Source: an uncultured Arenimonas sp.
GTDB lineage: Bacteria; Pseudomonadota; Gammaproteobacteria; Xanthomonadales; Xanthomonadaceae
Reading direction: 5' to 3'
DNA: 7,610 nucleotides
Assembly (NCBI GenBank): GCA_946885815.1
Contig: CAMPHE010000077.1
Span: 1 to 7,610 of the forward strand
Made by a program: the position numbers and the translations under genes. The notes beneath the pieces were generated by a model, which was given only the letters and a program-made list of their open reading frames with translations, had not been told where the DNA came from and ran no database searches. Below, piece after piece: positions 1 through 6,746 of this stretch. Numbering within the stretch: position 1 is the stretch's first letter; each line of letters opens with the position of its first letter.

Positions 1-145
1 GCACGGCCAGCGCCAGCAGGTCGCTGTGACCATCCTGGTGCTGCAGCCCCTCGCCGGCGAGCGTCGTCCGGCCGGCGGTGCCGCCGAGCAGGAACCCCTT
101 CGCGCGCGTATCGGCGGCGGCCCACACCCGGTCGCCGACGCGCTG
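1..145 (-). pseudogene. aceE: Internal fragment of pyruvate dehydrogenase E1 (homodimeric AceE type)
   Basis: Read on the minus strand from about base 145 to base 2, one open frame gives [12 protein letters not shown], then [20 protein letters not shown] and [12 protein letters not shown]. This matches the conserved stretch of AceE that reads roughly QRIGDLCWAAGD...[26 protein letters not shown] in Escherichia coli. AceE is the thiamine-diphosphate E1 that decarboxylates pyruvate for the pyruvate dehydrogenase complex. Only about 48 residues of a protein of about 890 are seen. The frame runs out of the left edge toward the C-terminus. On the N-terminal side the similarity stops at the Gln codon at 145-143, where AceE should continue ...MFGF but the DNA is birA instead. 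The fragment may be intact beyond the left edge, but it has no start here. Identification rests on remembered family sequence, with high confidence for the motif. Confidence 0.85.
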
Positions 146-628
146 CATGGCCTCGGCCATCGTGCCGTCGGGCTGAAGTGGCCGAACGACCTGCTCGCCG
201 ATGGCCGCAAGCTCGGCGGGATCCTGGTCGAAGTCGGCGGCGACGCGACCGGGCCGATGCGCGTCGTGGTCGGGGTCGGCGTCAATGTCGCGATGCCGCC
301 GGCCGCCGCCGCGACCATCGACCAGCCATGGATCGACCTGTCCACGCTCGCCGGCGCGCCGGTCGCGCGACACGACGTCGTGGTCGCGCTGCTCGACGCG
401 CTGCTGCCGATGCTCGCGCGCTTCGAGCGGGACGGGTTGTCGGCGTTCCTCCCGGCATGGCGGCGGCACGACCGGCTCGCCGGACGTGCCATCCGCGTGC
501 ACGAGGCCGGCGCGGTGCACGACGGCATCGCGCTGGGCGTCGACGATGACGGCGCGCTGCGGATGCGCGGCGAGGACGGTGGCGAACGCCGCGTTCACGC
601 CGGTGAAGCGAGCCTGCGCGTCCGATGA
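131..628 (+). pseudogene. birA: Biotin--[acetyl-CoA-carboxylase] ligase BirA, 3' half only (5' end lost at a join)
   Basis: BirA makes biotinyl-AMP and transfers biotin to the carboxyl-carrier protein of acetyl-CoA carboxylase. About 165 residues can be recognised, starting at VADALHGLG (base 131). The biotin-site motif KWPNDL begins at 176, KLGGILVEV at about 209-235, and VGVGVNVAM, the usual GxGxN(V/I) strand, lies at about 271-297. After an alpha-helical stretch comes the small C-terminal SH3-like domain ending GEASLRVR. The N-terminal winged helix and the catalytic GRGRRG loop are missing. The frame stays open upstream to about base 26, but that part is only the antisense of the aceE fragment, so it is not BirA protein. 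As it stands the gene could not make an active ligase. The TGA (626-628) overlaps the coaX ATG by 4 bases, so the downstream operon structure is normal. The truncation may be real or an assembly chimera. Confidence 0.88.
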
Positions 629-1383
629 TCTGGCTCCTCGACCTCGGCAACTCGCGTCTGAAGGCCGCCTCGTGGGGCCCGGCGCTCGGCGTCGGCGCCG
701 TGCAGGCGTGGACGCATGCGGCCGCCGATTTCGTGCCGTCGCTGCAGCGCTGGCTGCAGGGCGTGCGGCCGGGCGATCGCTGCTGGCTGGCGTCGGTCGC
801 CGGTTCCGACGTCACCTCGACGATCGCCGAAGCGCTGGCGACGCACGGGAACCCCGCGCAACGCGCGCGCACGCGCTCCGAATGCGCCGGCGTGCGCATC
901 GCCTATGCCGAACCGGCGAGGCTCGGTGTCGACCGCTTCCTCGGTCTGCTCGCCGCGCATCGGCGCGAGCCGGTGCCGTGGCTGGTCGTCTCCGCTGGCA
1001 GCGCGTTGACGGTCGACCTGATCGACGGCGCCGGCCAGCACCGCGGCGGCGTGATCGCACCGAGTCCGGAGCACATGCGCGCGGCGCTCGCGGCGCGGTT
1101 TCCGGCGCTGGCGTATGCCGGCGGCGAGGCGGTCGACTTCGCGGCCGACACCGCCGACGCGGTCGCCGGCGGCAGCCTCGGCGCCGCGCTCGGGCTGGTG
1201 GAACGCGCGCACCGGCAGGCGTCGCGCCTGCTCGGCTCGGCGCCGCGCGTGCTGGTGACCGGCGGCGGCGCCTCGCGCCTCGGCGAGGCGCTCGAACTCG
1301 ACGCCGCGGTCGAAGCGGCGCCCACGCTGGTGCTGGAAGGGCTGGCAGTCTATGCGGCGCACGCCGCGGACGAGGCGTCATGA
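625..1383 (+). CDS. coaX: Type III pantothenate kinase CoaX
   Basis: CoaX phosphorylates pantothenate with ATP, the first committed step of coenzyme A synthesis; it acts in the cytoplasm. The 252-residue length is normal. ASKHA-fold motifs are visible in order: the N-terminal phosphate-binding DLGNSRLK (residues 6-13, Asp6), GVDR at 101-104 holding the likely catalytic Asp103, [13 protein letters not shown] at 123-135 with GG at 141-142 (phosphate-2 and pantothenate region), and the adenosine-side VTGGGASRL at 211-219. Type III kinases need a monovalent cation and are not feedback-inhibited by CoA (family knowledge). The ATG overlaps the birA stop as ATGA with only a weak Shine-Dalgarno upstream, which suggests translational coupling. 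The stop likewise overlaps the next gene. birA next to coaX is a common arrangement in proteobacteria. Confidence 0.95.
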   Translation: MIWLLDLGNSRLKAASWGPALGVGAVQAWTHAAADFVPSLQRWLQGVRPGDRCWLASVAGSDVTSTIAEALATHGNPAQRARTRSECAGVRIAYAEPARLGVDRFLGLLAAHRREPVPWLVVSAGSALTVDLIDGAGQHRGGVIAPSPEHMRAALAARFPALAYAGGEAVDFAADTADAVAGGSLGAALGLVERAHRQASRLLGSAPRVLVTGGGASRLGEALELDAAVEAAPTLVLEGLAVYAAHAADEAS

Positions 1384-2036
1384 TCCTGCGCGGCCTGGTC
1401 GTCTTCCTGGCGTGCCTGAACCTCGGTGTGGGCCTGTGGTGGCTGATGCATCGCGAGCCGGTGGTCGCGCCGCCGCCGGCGATCGAATCCGGCACCGGCA
1501 CGCTGGTGCTGCTGGGCGAGGCCGAGGCGCCGCCGCCGCCCGATCTGGCCGATGTCGGCGCGGTGCCGGTGCCGATGCCGGCCACCGCGGCGTGCCTCAC
1601 GCTCGGCCCGTTCGCGACGCCCGCGGAACTGCGCGCGGCGATGAACGCGTTGACGCCGCTGGTCGCGCGCATCCAGTTCCGCGAAGTGGCGTCGACCGCG
1701 TTGCACGGCTACCGCGTGTACCTGCCGGCCGCCGGCAGCCGCGAGGAAGCGCTCGCCACCGCGCGCCAGCTCGCCGCGCGCGGCGTGCGCGACTACTACG
1801 TCGTCACCGCCGGCGCGCAGGAGAACACGGTGTCGCTCGGCCTGTTCCGCGATCTGGGCAACGCCGAGAAGCGCCGCGACGAACTCGTGGCGCTCGGCGT
1901 GCAGCCGATCCTGGAACCGCGCACGACGGAAGGTTCGGAATGGTGGATCGACCTCGCGGCTGAACCGGACTTCGACTGGCGCACGCCGCTGCCGCGTGCC
2001 GACGGCCTGCAGGCGAAGGCCGTCGACTGCGGCTGA
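1380..2036 (+). CDS. Membrane-anchored SPOR-domain protein
   Basis: The protein has 218 residues. Its N-terminus has a short basic start, then one hydrophobic segment (about residues 4-22, LRGLVVFLACLNLGVGLWWL) that looks like an uncleaved signal anchor. An acidic, Pro/Ala-rich linker follows (about 25-70). A SPOR-like alpha/beta region spans about 73-180, with GPFATPAELRAAMNAL, then HGYRVYLPA, a helix EEALATARQLAARGV, and YYVV...VSLGLFRDLGNAEKR. SPOR domains bind glycan strands that lack stem peptides, usually at the division septum, so a periplasmic cell-wall role is likely but not shown. The start at 1380 overlaps the coaX stop (ATGA), with GAGG 4 nt upstream. An open frame continues upstream but only as coaX antiframe. 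It is the last gene of the birA-coaX unit. Confidence 0.85.
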   Translation: MILRGLVVFLACLNLGVGLWWLMHREPVVAPPPAIESGTGTLVLLGEAEAPPPPDLADVGAVPVPMPATAACLTLGPFATPAELRAAMNALTPLVARIQFREVASTALHGYRVYLPAAGSREEALATARQLAARGVRDYYVVTAGAQENTVSLGLFRDLGNAEKRRDELVALGVQPILEPRTTEGSEWWIDLAAEPDFDWRTPLPRADGLQAKAVDCG

Positions 2037-2049
2037 CGGCGCCGGGCGG

Positions 2050-2055
2050 TAGAAT
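2050..2055 (+). promoter_or_regulatory. -10 box of the tRNA-Thr promoter
   Basis: TAGAAT differs from TATAAT at one position and lies 9 nt before the tRNA 5' end. It is followed by a G/C-only stretch (CCCGCGC), the kind of discriminator found in stable-RNA promoters under stringent control. I see no good -35 box at 16-18 nt spacing. The call is inference from position and motif. Confidence 0.55.
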
Positions 2056-2064
2056 CCCGCGCAC

Positions 2065-2140
2065 GCCGACTTAGCTCAGCTGGTAGAGCAACCGCCTTGT
2101 AAGCGGTAGGTCCCCGGTTCGATTCCGGGAGTCGGCACCA
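2065..2140 (+). tRNA. tRNA-Thr (anticodon TGT)
   Basis: A complete 76-nt cloverleaf with encoded CCA. The acceptor stem GCCGACT (2065-2071) pairs perfectly with AGTCGGC (2130-2136). The D arm is GCTC-AGCTGGTA-GAGC. The anticodon stem ACCGC/GCGGT encloses loop CTTGTAA, which puts TGT at 2098-2100 (reads ACA). The variable loop is AGGTC, and the T arm is CCCGG-TTCGATT-CCGGG. The discriminator is A2137, with CCA at 2138-2140. It lies on the same strand as the SPOR gene, 28 bases after its stop, but has its own -10 box. ACA is a rare Thr codon in such a GC-rich genome, so this is likely the minor threonine isoacceptor. Confidence 0.97.
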
Positions 2141-2158
2141 GACCGGCCTGGAGTTCGA

Positions 2159-2266
2159 GCCTGGAGTGGGAGTTCGTAGGAGGTAGGCGTCGCGGCGGGA
2201 CGCGCGTCGGCCTCCGGAGCGACGACTACCTTCTACGAACTCCAACTCCCACTCCTGTCTCCAGGC
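2159..2266. repeat. Imperfect inverted repeat with GTAG boxes (REPIN-like intergenic element)
   Basis: The left arm (about 2159-2194) reads GCCTGGAG, then TGGGAG, TTCGTAGG and AGGTAGGCGTCGC. The reverse complement of the right arm (about 2219-2266) reads GCCTGGAG, then AGTGGGAG, TTGGAG, TTCGTAGA and AGGTAGTCGTCGC. The arms therefore match except for point changes and about 12-14 extra bases in the right arm, which look like duplicated GGAGTT-type units. Each arm carries two GTAG boxes: 2176-2179 and 2183-2186 on the left, CTAC at 2226-2229 and 2233-2236 on the right. The centre has a small stem GCGTC/GACGC (2187-2191/2199-2203) and the palindrome CTCCGGAG (2212-2219). GTAG at the foot of a hairpin is typical of REP elements in Stenotrophomonas and relatives. 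The element may also end the tRNA transcript. No coding sequence lies in it. Confidence 0.7.
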
Positions 2267-2284
2267 TGCTTTTCATCGTCGGAG

Positions 2285-2290
2285 TATCCT
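2285..2290 (+). promoter_or_regulatory. Likely -10 box for the rhodanese-arginase pair
   Basis: TATCCT lies 29 nt before the chosen rhodanese ATG, in the first non-repeat DNA after the inverted repeat. A transcript starting about 7 nt later would leave a leader of about 20-25 nt carrying the GAGG ribosome site. No clear -35 box is seen. Confidence 0.4.
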
Positions 2291-2319
2291 TGGAACCCGA
2301 CGTCACCGAGGACCGCACG

Positions 2320-2754
2320 ATGGCCAGGCTGATCGCCGCATTCCTGTGCTTCGCCACGCTCGCCATTTCGCCGGCGATCGCGGGCGAGCGCCCCGCATCC
2401 GTCACACCCGCCGAAGCCGCCGCGTCGATCGCGTCGAACACGCCGCCGCAGGTGCTCGACGTGCGCACACCGGATGAATTCGCGCAGGGACACGTGCCGA
2501 CCGCGACGCTGATGCCGCACGACGAACTCGCGACGCGGCTCGCCGAACTCGATCGCGACCGGCCGATCCTGCTGTACTGCCGCAGCGGCCGCCGTGCCGA
2601 CCTCGCCGAGCAGGTGCTGGTCGAGAACGGGTTCGACGTGCGCCAGATCGAGGGCAGCTGGCTGCGCTGGGAAGCGGAAGCACTGCCCGTCGAAGGCGCG
2701 CCGGCGCCACCGGCCGGCGATCACGATGCGGCGCATCACGGAGACCACGAATGA
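2320..2754 (+). CDS. Exported rhodanese-like sulfurtransferase with a His/Asp-rich tail
   Basis: A 144-residue single-domain rhodanese. Residues 1-21 form a Sec signal peptide (MARLIAAFLCFATLAISPAIA, likely cut before GERP), so the protein should be periplasmic, like PspE. The rhodanese fold then shows VLDVRTPDEFAQGHVPTA (45-62) and the active loop YCRSGRRA, with catalytic Cys87 carrying the persulfide. GFDVRQIEGSWLRW follows. The tail GDHDAAHHGDHE (133-144) is unusually rich in His and Asp and could bind metal, which is inference. I chose ATG 2320 because GAGG sits 8 nt upstream and the signal peptide starts there. A TTG at 2290 would add ten polar residues and would overlap the likely -10 box. 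The TGA overlaps the arginase ATG (ATGA). The sulfur donor and acceptor are unknown. Confidence 0.9.
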   Translation: MARLIAAFLCFATLAISPAIAGERPASVTPAEAAASIASNTPPQVLDVRTPDEFAQGHVPTATLMPHDELATRLAELDRDRPILLYCRSGRRADLAEQVLVENGFDVRQIEGSWLRWEAEALPVEGAPAPPAGDHDAAHHGDHE

Positions 2755-3674
2755 CGCGCACGTTTCCGCAGATCGCGCTGATCGGCGTGCCGACCGACAT
2801 CGGCGCCGGCCATCGCGGCGCGTCGATGGGGCCGGAGGCGCTGCGCGTCGCCGGACTGGTCGAGGCGCTGCGCGAGCGTGGCCTCGACGTGCTCGACACC
2901 GGCAATCTCGGCGGGCCGTCGAACCCGTGGCTGCCGCCCGAAACCGGCTATCGCCACCTGCAGCAGGTCGTCGACTGGAACCGCGCGGTGATGGACGCGT
3001 TCCTGTCGCATCTGCGCGCGGGCCGGTTGCCGGTGATGCTGGGCGGCGACCACTGCCTCGGCGTCGGCTCGATCACCGCGGTCGCGCGCCACTGCCGCGA
3101 GACCGGGAAGAAACTGCGCGTGCTGTGGCTCGATGCGCACGCCGACTTCAACACCAGCGACGTCACGCCGTCGGGCAACGTCCACGGCATGCCGGTGGCT
3201 TGCCTGTGCGGCCTCGGGCCGCGCGAATTGACGCATCTCGGCGGCGACGCGCCCGCGGTCGACGCGGCCGACATCCGCCAGATCGGCATCCGTTCGGTCG
3301 ATCCGGGCGAGAAGAAGCTGGTGAAGGAATACGGCCTCGACGTCTACGACATGCGCCATATCGACGAGGTCGGCATGAAGCGCGCGATGGAAGAGGCGCT
3401 GGACGGCGTCGACGCCGACACGCACGTGCACGTGAGCTTCGACGTCGACTTCCTAGACCCCGGCATCGCGCCCGGCGTCGGCACCACGATTCCCGGCGGC
3501 CCGACCTATCGCGAGGCGCAGCTGGTGATGGAGATGATCGCCGACACCGGCCGCATGGGGTCGCTCGACATCGTCGAGCTCAACCCCGCGTTCGACGACC
3601 ACAACCGCACCGGGAAGCTCGCGGTGGACCTGGTCGAAAGCCTGTTCGGCAAATCGACGCTGATGCGCGACTGA
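2751..3674 (+). CDS. rocF: Arginase (L-arginine to ornithine and urea)
   Basis: A 307-residue member of the arginase/ureohydrolase family, normal in length. Binuclear manganese ligands are all visible: GGDH (His101), WLDAHADFN (Asp128, His130, Asp132) and SFDVDFLDP (Asp231, Asp233). Also present are the HGMP segment (His145, the position of the catalytic His of arginases) and SLDIVELNP with Glu276, which binds the guanidinium in arginases. Asn134-Thr135-Ser136 after the metal loop and the early GAGHRGASMGPEALR fit true arginase better than agmatinase or formiminoglutamase. It acts in the cytoplasm in arginine breakdown. CGGAG lies 7 nt before the ATG, which overlaps the rhodanese stop by 4 bases, so the two are probably translated together although one partner is exported. 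The stop lies inside a hairpin shared with the convergent small gene. Confidence 0.93.
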   Translation: MTRTFPQIALIGVPTDIGAGHRGASMGPEALRVAGLVEALRERGLDVLDTGNLGGPSNPWLPPETGYRHLQQVVDWNRAVMDAFLSHLRAGRLPVMLGGDHCLGVGSITAVARHCRETGKKLRVLWLDAHADFNTSDVTPSGNVHGMPVACLCGLGPRELTHLGGDAPAVDAADIRQIGIRSVDPGEKKLVKEYGLDVYDMRHIDEVGMKRAMEEALDGVDADTHVHVSFDVDFLDPGIAPGVGTTIPGGPTYREAQLVMEMIADTGRMGSLDIVELNPAFDDHNRTGKLAVDLVESLFGKSTLMRD

Positions 3675-3702
3675 CCGCGTCGCGCGCGCGGGTCAGTCGC
3701 GC
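3665..3702. terminator. Bidirectional hairpin terminator holding both convergent stop codons
   Basis: GCGCGACTGACC (3665-3676) and GGTCAGTCGCGC (3691-3702) form a perfect 12-bp stem around a 14-nt G/C loop. The arginase TGA (3672-3674) is in the left arm and the lipoprotein TGA (read from TCA 3693-3695) is in the right arm. Both proteins therefore end in the same Arg-Asp-stop codons. Only CTTCTTC follows on the plus strand, with no clean T run, so intrinsic termination may be weak or Rho may help. Confidence 0.6.
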
Positions 3703-3833
3703 GCTTCTTCGGCGGCTTCTTCCAACTGGCCACCGGCCTGTTTGACGTCGCGGCCGAAGCCTTCGACGGTGTGGCAGGCCGACAGCGCGAGCAGCGCGAG
3801 CAGGGCGGCGGCGAACAGGCGGAAACGGGTCAT
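3693..3833 (-). CDS. Entericidin-like small lipoprotein
   Basis: A 46-residue protein: a short basic start MTRFR, a hydrophobic core, and the lipobox LSAC with Cys20 as the lipidated residue. The mature 27 residues are HTVEGFGRDVKQAGGQLEEA followed by AEEARD. The order Cys, small/Gly segment, DVKQAG, acidic amphipathic helix is typical of the entericidin EcnA/EcnB family. These are tiny lipoproteins that in E. coli form a toxin/antidote pair tied to stationary phase, though most relatives are uncharacterised. The ATG has GGAG 7 nt upstream (plus-strand CTCC 3841-3844), and a TATCCC (3847-3852, minus) could be part of a -10 box. No second paralogue lies beside it, so a complete EcnAB pair is not present in this window. 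It converges on the arginase with only 18 bases between stops. Confidence 0.85.
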   Translation of the reverse strand: MTRFRLFAAALLALLALSACHTVEGFGRDVKQAGGQLEEAAEEARD

Positions 3834-3874
3834 CGCGGGGCTCCGGGGGATAGGCTTCGGCCATTCTGGGAGCG

Positions 3875-3902
3875 GCGGCGCCGCGGTTCAATGCGGCGCC
3901 GC
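3875..3902. terminator. GC-rich hairpin after the secreted-protein gene
   Basis: GCGGCGCCGC occurs twice (3875-3884 and 3893-3902). As it is self-complementary, the two copies can pair as a 10-bp stem with an 8-nt loop. On the minus strand it starts 8 bases after the stop of the 3911-4801 gene, so it fits a terminator for that transcript. There is no T run. It also lies about 40 nt upstream of the lipoprotein start. Confidence 0.45.
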
Positions 3903-3910
3903 GTCCGACG

Positions 3911-4801
3911 TCACGGATCCGGGGTGAAGCCGATCGGGAAGGCGTCCGGGTCGCGGCCGTAGTGGTGCCAGCGCGGCGGCGGCAGGATGCCGCGGGCGAC
4001 CAGCGCTTCGGTGGCGTCGTAGTAGAGCGACACGACCTGGTTCGGGCGCGTGCCCTCGCGTTCGAACCGCGTGACCCGCGCCGAATCCCACCGGCGCTCG
4101 CCGTGGCCGGTACCCAGCTGCTGTTTCGCCGCGAGACCGTCGTCGTAGTGGCGGCGATACGTGCCGGATTCCGCCTGCACCGACGGCGGCGCGGCGGCCG
4201 GGGCGGCGTCCGCGGCGGAGGCGCGTGCGCCTGCCGATTCCTCGGCGCGCTCGGCCTGCGCGTACGGTTCGGCGGGATAGCGCGGATACGACGGATACGG
4301 TGCCGGCGGCGGCGCGGCGATCGCCGGCGGCGCATACGCCGGTGCGCGCTCGCGGAAGGCGGCGACACCGATCACGCCGACATTGCCCGGGCGACCGGTG
4401 CGCGCCGCGTAGCTGTCGCCGAGCGAGGTGAAGTGGAATTCGGCGATCTCGGACAGGTTCTTGCGCCAGCCGCGCACTTCCAGCCGCTGCCACGGCTCCA
4501 GGACGTAGCCACTCTGGCCGGTACCGGCGGTTTCGCCGCTGATCGCGTTGACGCCGTCGACGGACACCACCGCGAGCACGCGGCCGCCGGTGTGGTTCTG
4601 CAGAACGACGGCGTAGCGGTGGCCGGGGCGGCCTTCGATGTAGTCGCGGCCGCGGTGCGGCCACGCCGGCAGGGTCTCGCCGCGGTCGAGGTCGAGCACG
4701 GACACGCTGACGAGCGGCTGCGCGCGGGCGCAGGCGGGCAGGGCGGCGGTCGCCAGCAGCAGCGCGAGGAGCGGCGCGAGGAAGCGGAACGAGCGGTTCA
4801 T
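3911..4801 (-). CDS. Exported protein of unknown function, conserved N-terminal domain plus low-complexity linker
   Basis: A 296-residue protein. A signal peptide covers about residues 1-27 (MNRSFRFLAPLLALLLATAA, then LPACARA before QPLV). LPAC with Cys24 resembles a poor lipobox, so lipidation cannot be excluded. Residues about 30-152 form a compact beta-rich domain with YAVVLQNHTGGRVLAVVSVDG, GYVLEPWQRLEVRGWRK and SYAARTGRPGNVGVIGVAAF. I recall similar proteins, with the same VDGVN..SGE and GWRK motifs, as conserved hypotheticals in Xanthomonas and Burkholderia relatives. Pro/Tyr/Ala-rich linkers follow (about 153-210). The C-terminal part (about 211-296) is polar and aromatic, including TGHGERRW, VVSLYYDATEALVARGILPP and DPDAFPIGFTPDP. 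The start is chosen because GGAG lies 7 nt upstream and the signal peptide begins there. A longer open frame upstream is only antisense to trpS. No enzyme motif is recognised. Confidence 0.85.
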   Translation of the reverse strand: MNRSFRFLAPLLALLLATAALPACARAQPLVSVSVLDLDRGETLPAWPHRGRDYIEGRPGHRYAVVLQNHTGGRVLAVVSVDGVNAISGETAGTGQSGYVLEPWQRLEVRGWRKNLSEIAEFHFTSLGDSYAARTGRPGNVGVIGVAAFRERAPAYAPPAIAAPPPAPYPSYPRYPAEPYAQAERAEESAGARASAADAAPAAAPPSVQAESGTYRRHYDDGLAAKQQLGTGHGERRWDSARVTRFEREGTRPNQVVSLYYDATEALVARGILPPPRWHHYGRDPDAFPIGFTPDP

Positions 4802-4906
4802 GGCGGATCTCCGGGTTGGGCATCCGTACCAACGCCCGGGCGCGCGGAACGGGGTTCGCGCGGATACGTCCGGTAGACTGGCGGCCGGTTTTCCGCTGCC
4901 CACGCC
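4802..4906. promoter_or_regulatory. Divergent promoter region between the secreted-protein gene and trpS
   Basis: This spacer drives two genes in opposite directions. On the plus strand TAGACT (4874-4879) is a likely -10 box for trpS and implies a leader of about 20 nt. On the minus strand CTCC at 4809-4812 is the ribosome site (GGAG) of the secreted-protein gene, and TACGGA (4823-4828) is only a weak -10 candidate. No operator palindrome or trp-type attenuator is visible. Confidence 0.5.
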
Positions 4907-6229
<1,323 letters not shown>

Positions 6230-6237
6230 AGCGTTCA

Positions 6238-6319
6238 CGACGCGGATCACGCGGATGAACGCGGATAAGGCCTTGCGTCAAAAATGCTCCATCCGCGTTG
6301 ATCCGCGTAATCCGCGTCG
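6238..6319. repeat. Long inverted repeat of ACGCGGAT units between convergent genes
   Basis: The left arm 6238-6266 and right arm 6291-6319 pair over 29 nt with two mismatches. Each arm is itself three degenerate octamers: ACGCGGAT-C-ACGCGGAT-GA-ACGCGGAT on the left, and the reverse complement on the right with T and C at the variable bases. The 24-nt loop carries the palindrome AAGGCCTT (6267-6274). The element starts 9 bases after the trpS stop and ends about 33 bases before the stop of the glyoxalase-like gene. It may serve as a two-way terminator, but the ordered units suggest a dispersed family of intergenic repeats. Compared with the surrounding genes the loop is A/T-rich (TCAAAAATG). 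Confidence 0.85.
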
Positions 6320-6352
6320 ACGCCCTTTCGTCACGCCACCACGAAACCGCGG

Positions 6353-6742
6353 TCACTCGTAGACGTTGGCGTTTTCGCTATCGAGTTTCGTGCGGGTGCG
6401 GATCACGCAGAAGCGGTGGCCGGTCGGGGCTTCGAGCACGATCCAGCGGGTGTCGTGCGGGCGGGCGATTTCCTTCGCGCCCAGGGCGATCAGGCGCGTC
6501 GCCTCGGCTTCGATGTCGTCGCTCTCGATGTCGAGGTGCACGCGCGGCGGGTGCTCGACCTTCTGAACCTCGATGTGCAGGCCGAGCGGCGAACCGTCGA
6601 GAACGGCATAGCGCCCGTCGCCGCCTTCGTCCGGGTCGGTGAGCGCGAGCCCGAGGGCCCGGCTCCAGAAGTCCGCGTGTTCGCGCAGCGCGCCGCCTTC
6701 GCAGTCGATGATGAAACCGGCGAGGCGGCTGCGATGCGCCAT
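6353..6742 (-). CDS. VOC-superfamily (glyoxalase-like) protein
   Basis: A 129-residue single protein with the two beta-alpha-beta-beta-beta modules of the vicinal oxygen chelate fold. Module one runs RLAGFIIDCEGGALREHADF-WSRALGL and ends GLHIEVQKVE; module two runs PRVHLDIESDDIEAEATRLI-ALGAKE and ends HRFCVIR. This order and the IDC start, HLD middle and F-CV-end best fit the glyoxalase_6-type group, whose members are mostly uncharacterised. Possible ligands are Glu58 and His69, but the usual late glutamate is not clear, so true glyoxalase I activity should not be assumed. The start lies 4 nt after the stop of the E2 gene, with GAAG in the E2 3' end as a weak ribosome site, so it is probably the last gene of that operon. 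An in-frame extension further upstream is only E2 antiframe. Confidence 0.82.
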   Translation of the reverse strand: MAHRSRLAGFIIDCEGGALREHADFWSRALGLALTDPDEGGDGRYAVLDGSPLGLHIEVQKVEHPPRVHLDIESDDIEAEATRLIALGAKEIARPHDTRWIVLEAPTGHRFCVIRTRTKLDSENANVYE

Positions 6743-6746
6743 GCGT

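Noticed and set aside
26..130. Open frame in line with birA that could be taken as its N-terminus
   Set aside because: Its translation has no BirA motif, while the opposite strand gives conserved AceE sequence; it is antisense of aceE past the join.
201..1379. Long upstream extension of the SPOR protein in the same frame
   Set aside because: It is an Arg/Ala-rich shadow of birA and coaX caused by high GC; the membrane anchor begins at the ATG at 1380.
2290..2319. TTG start giving a longer rhodanese
   Set aside because: It adds polar residues before the signal peptide and overlaps the likely -10 box; ATG 2320 has GAGG 8 nt upstream.
3580..4368. Minus-strand Arg/Pro-rich open frame over arginase end, lipoprotein and secreted protein
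   Set aside because: It crosses three better-supported genes in another frame and has no recognisable domain.
6238..6319. Possible CRISPR array from the ACGCGGAT repeats
   Set aside because: Units are 8 nt with 1-2 nt spacers and are arranged as inverted arms; there are no spacers or cas genes.
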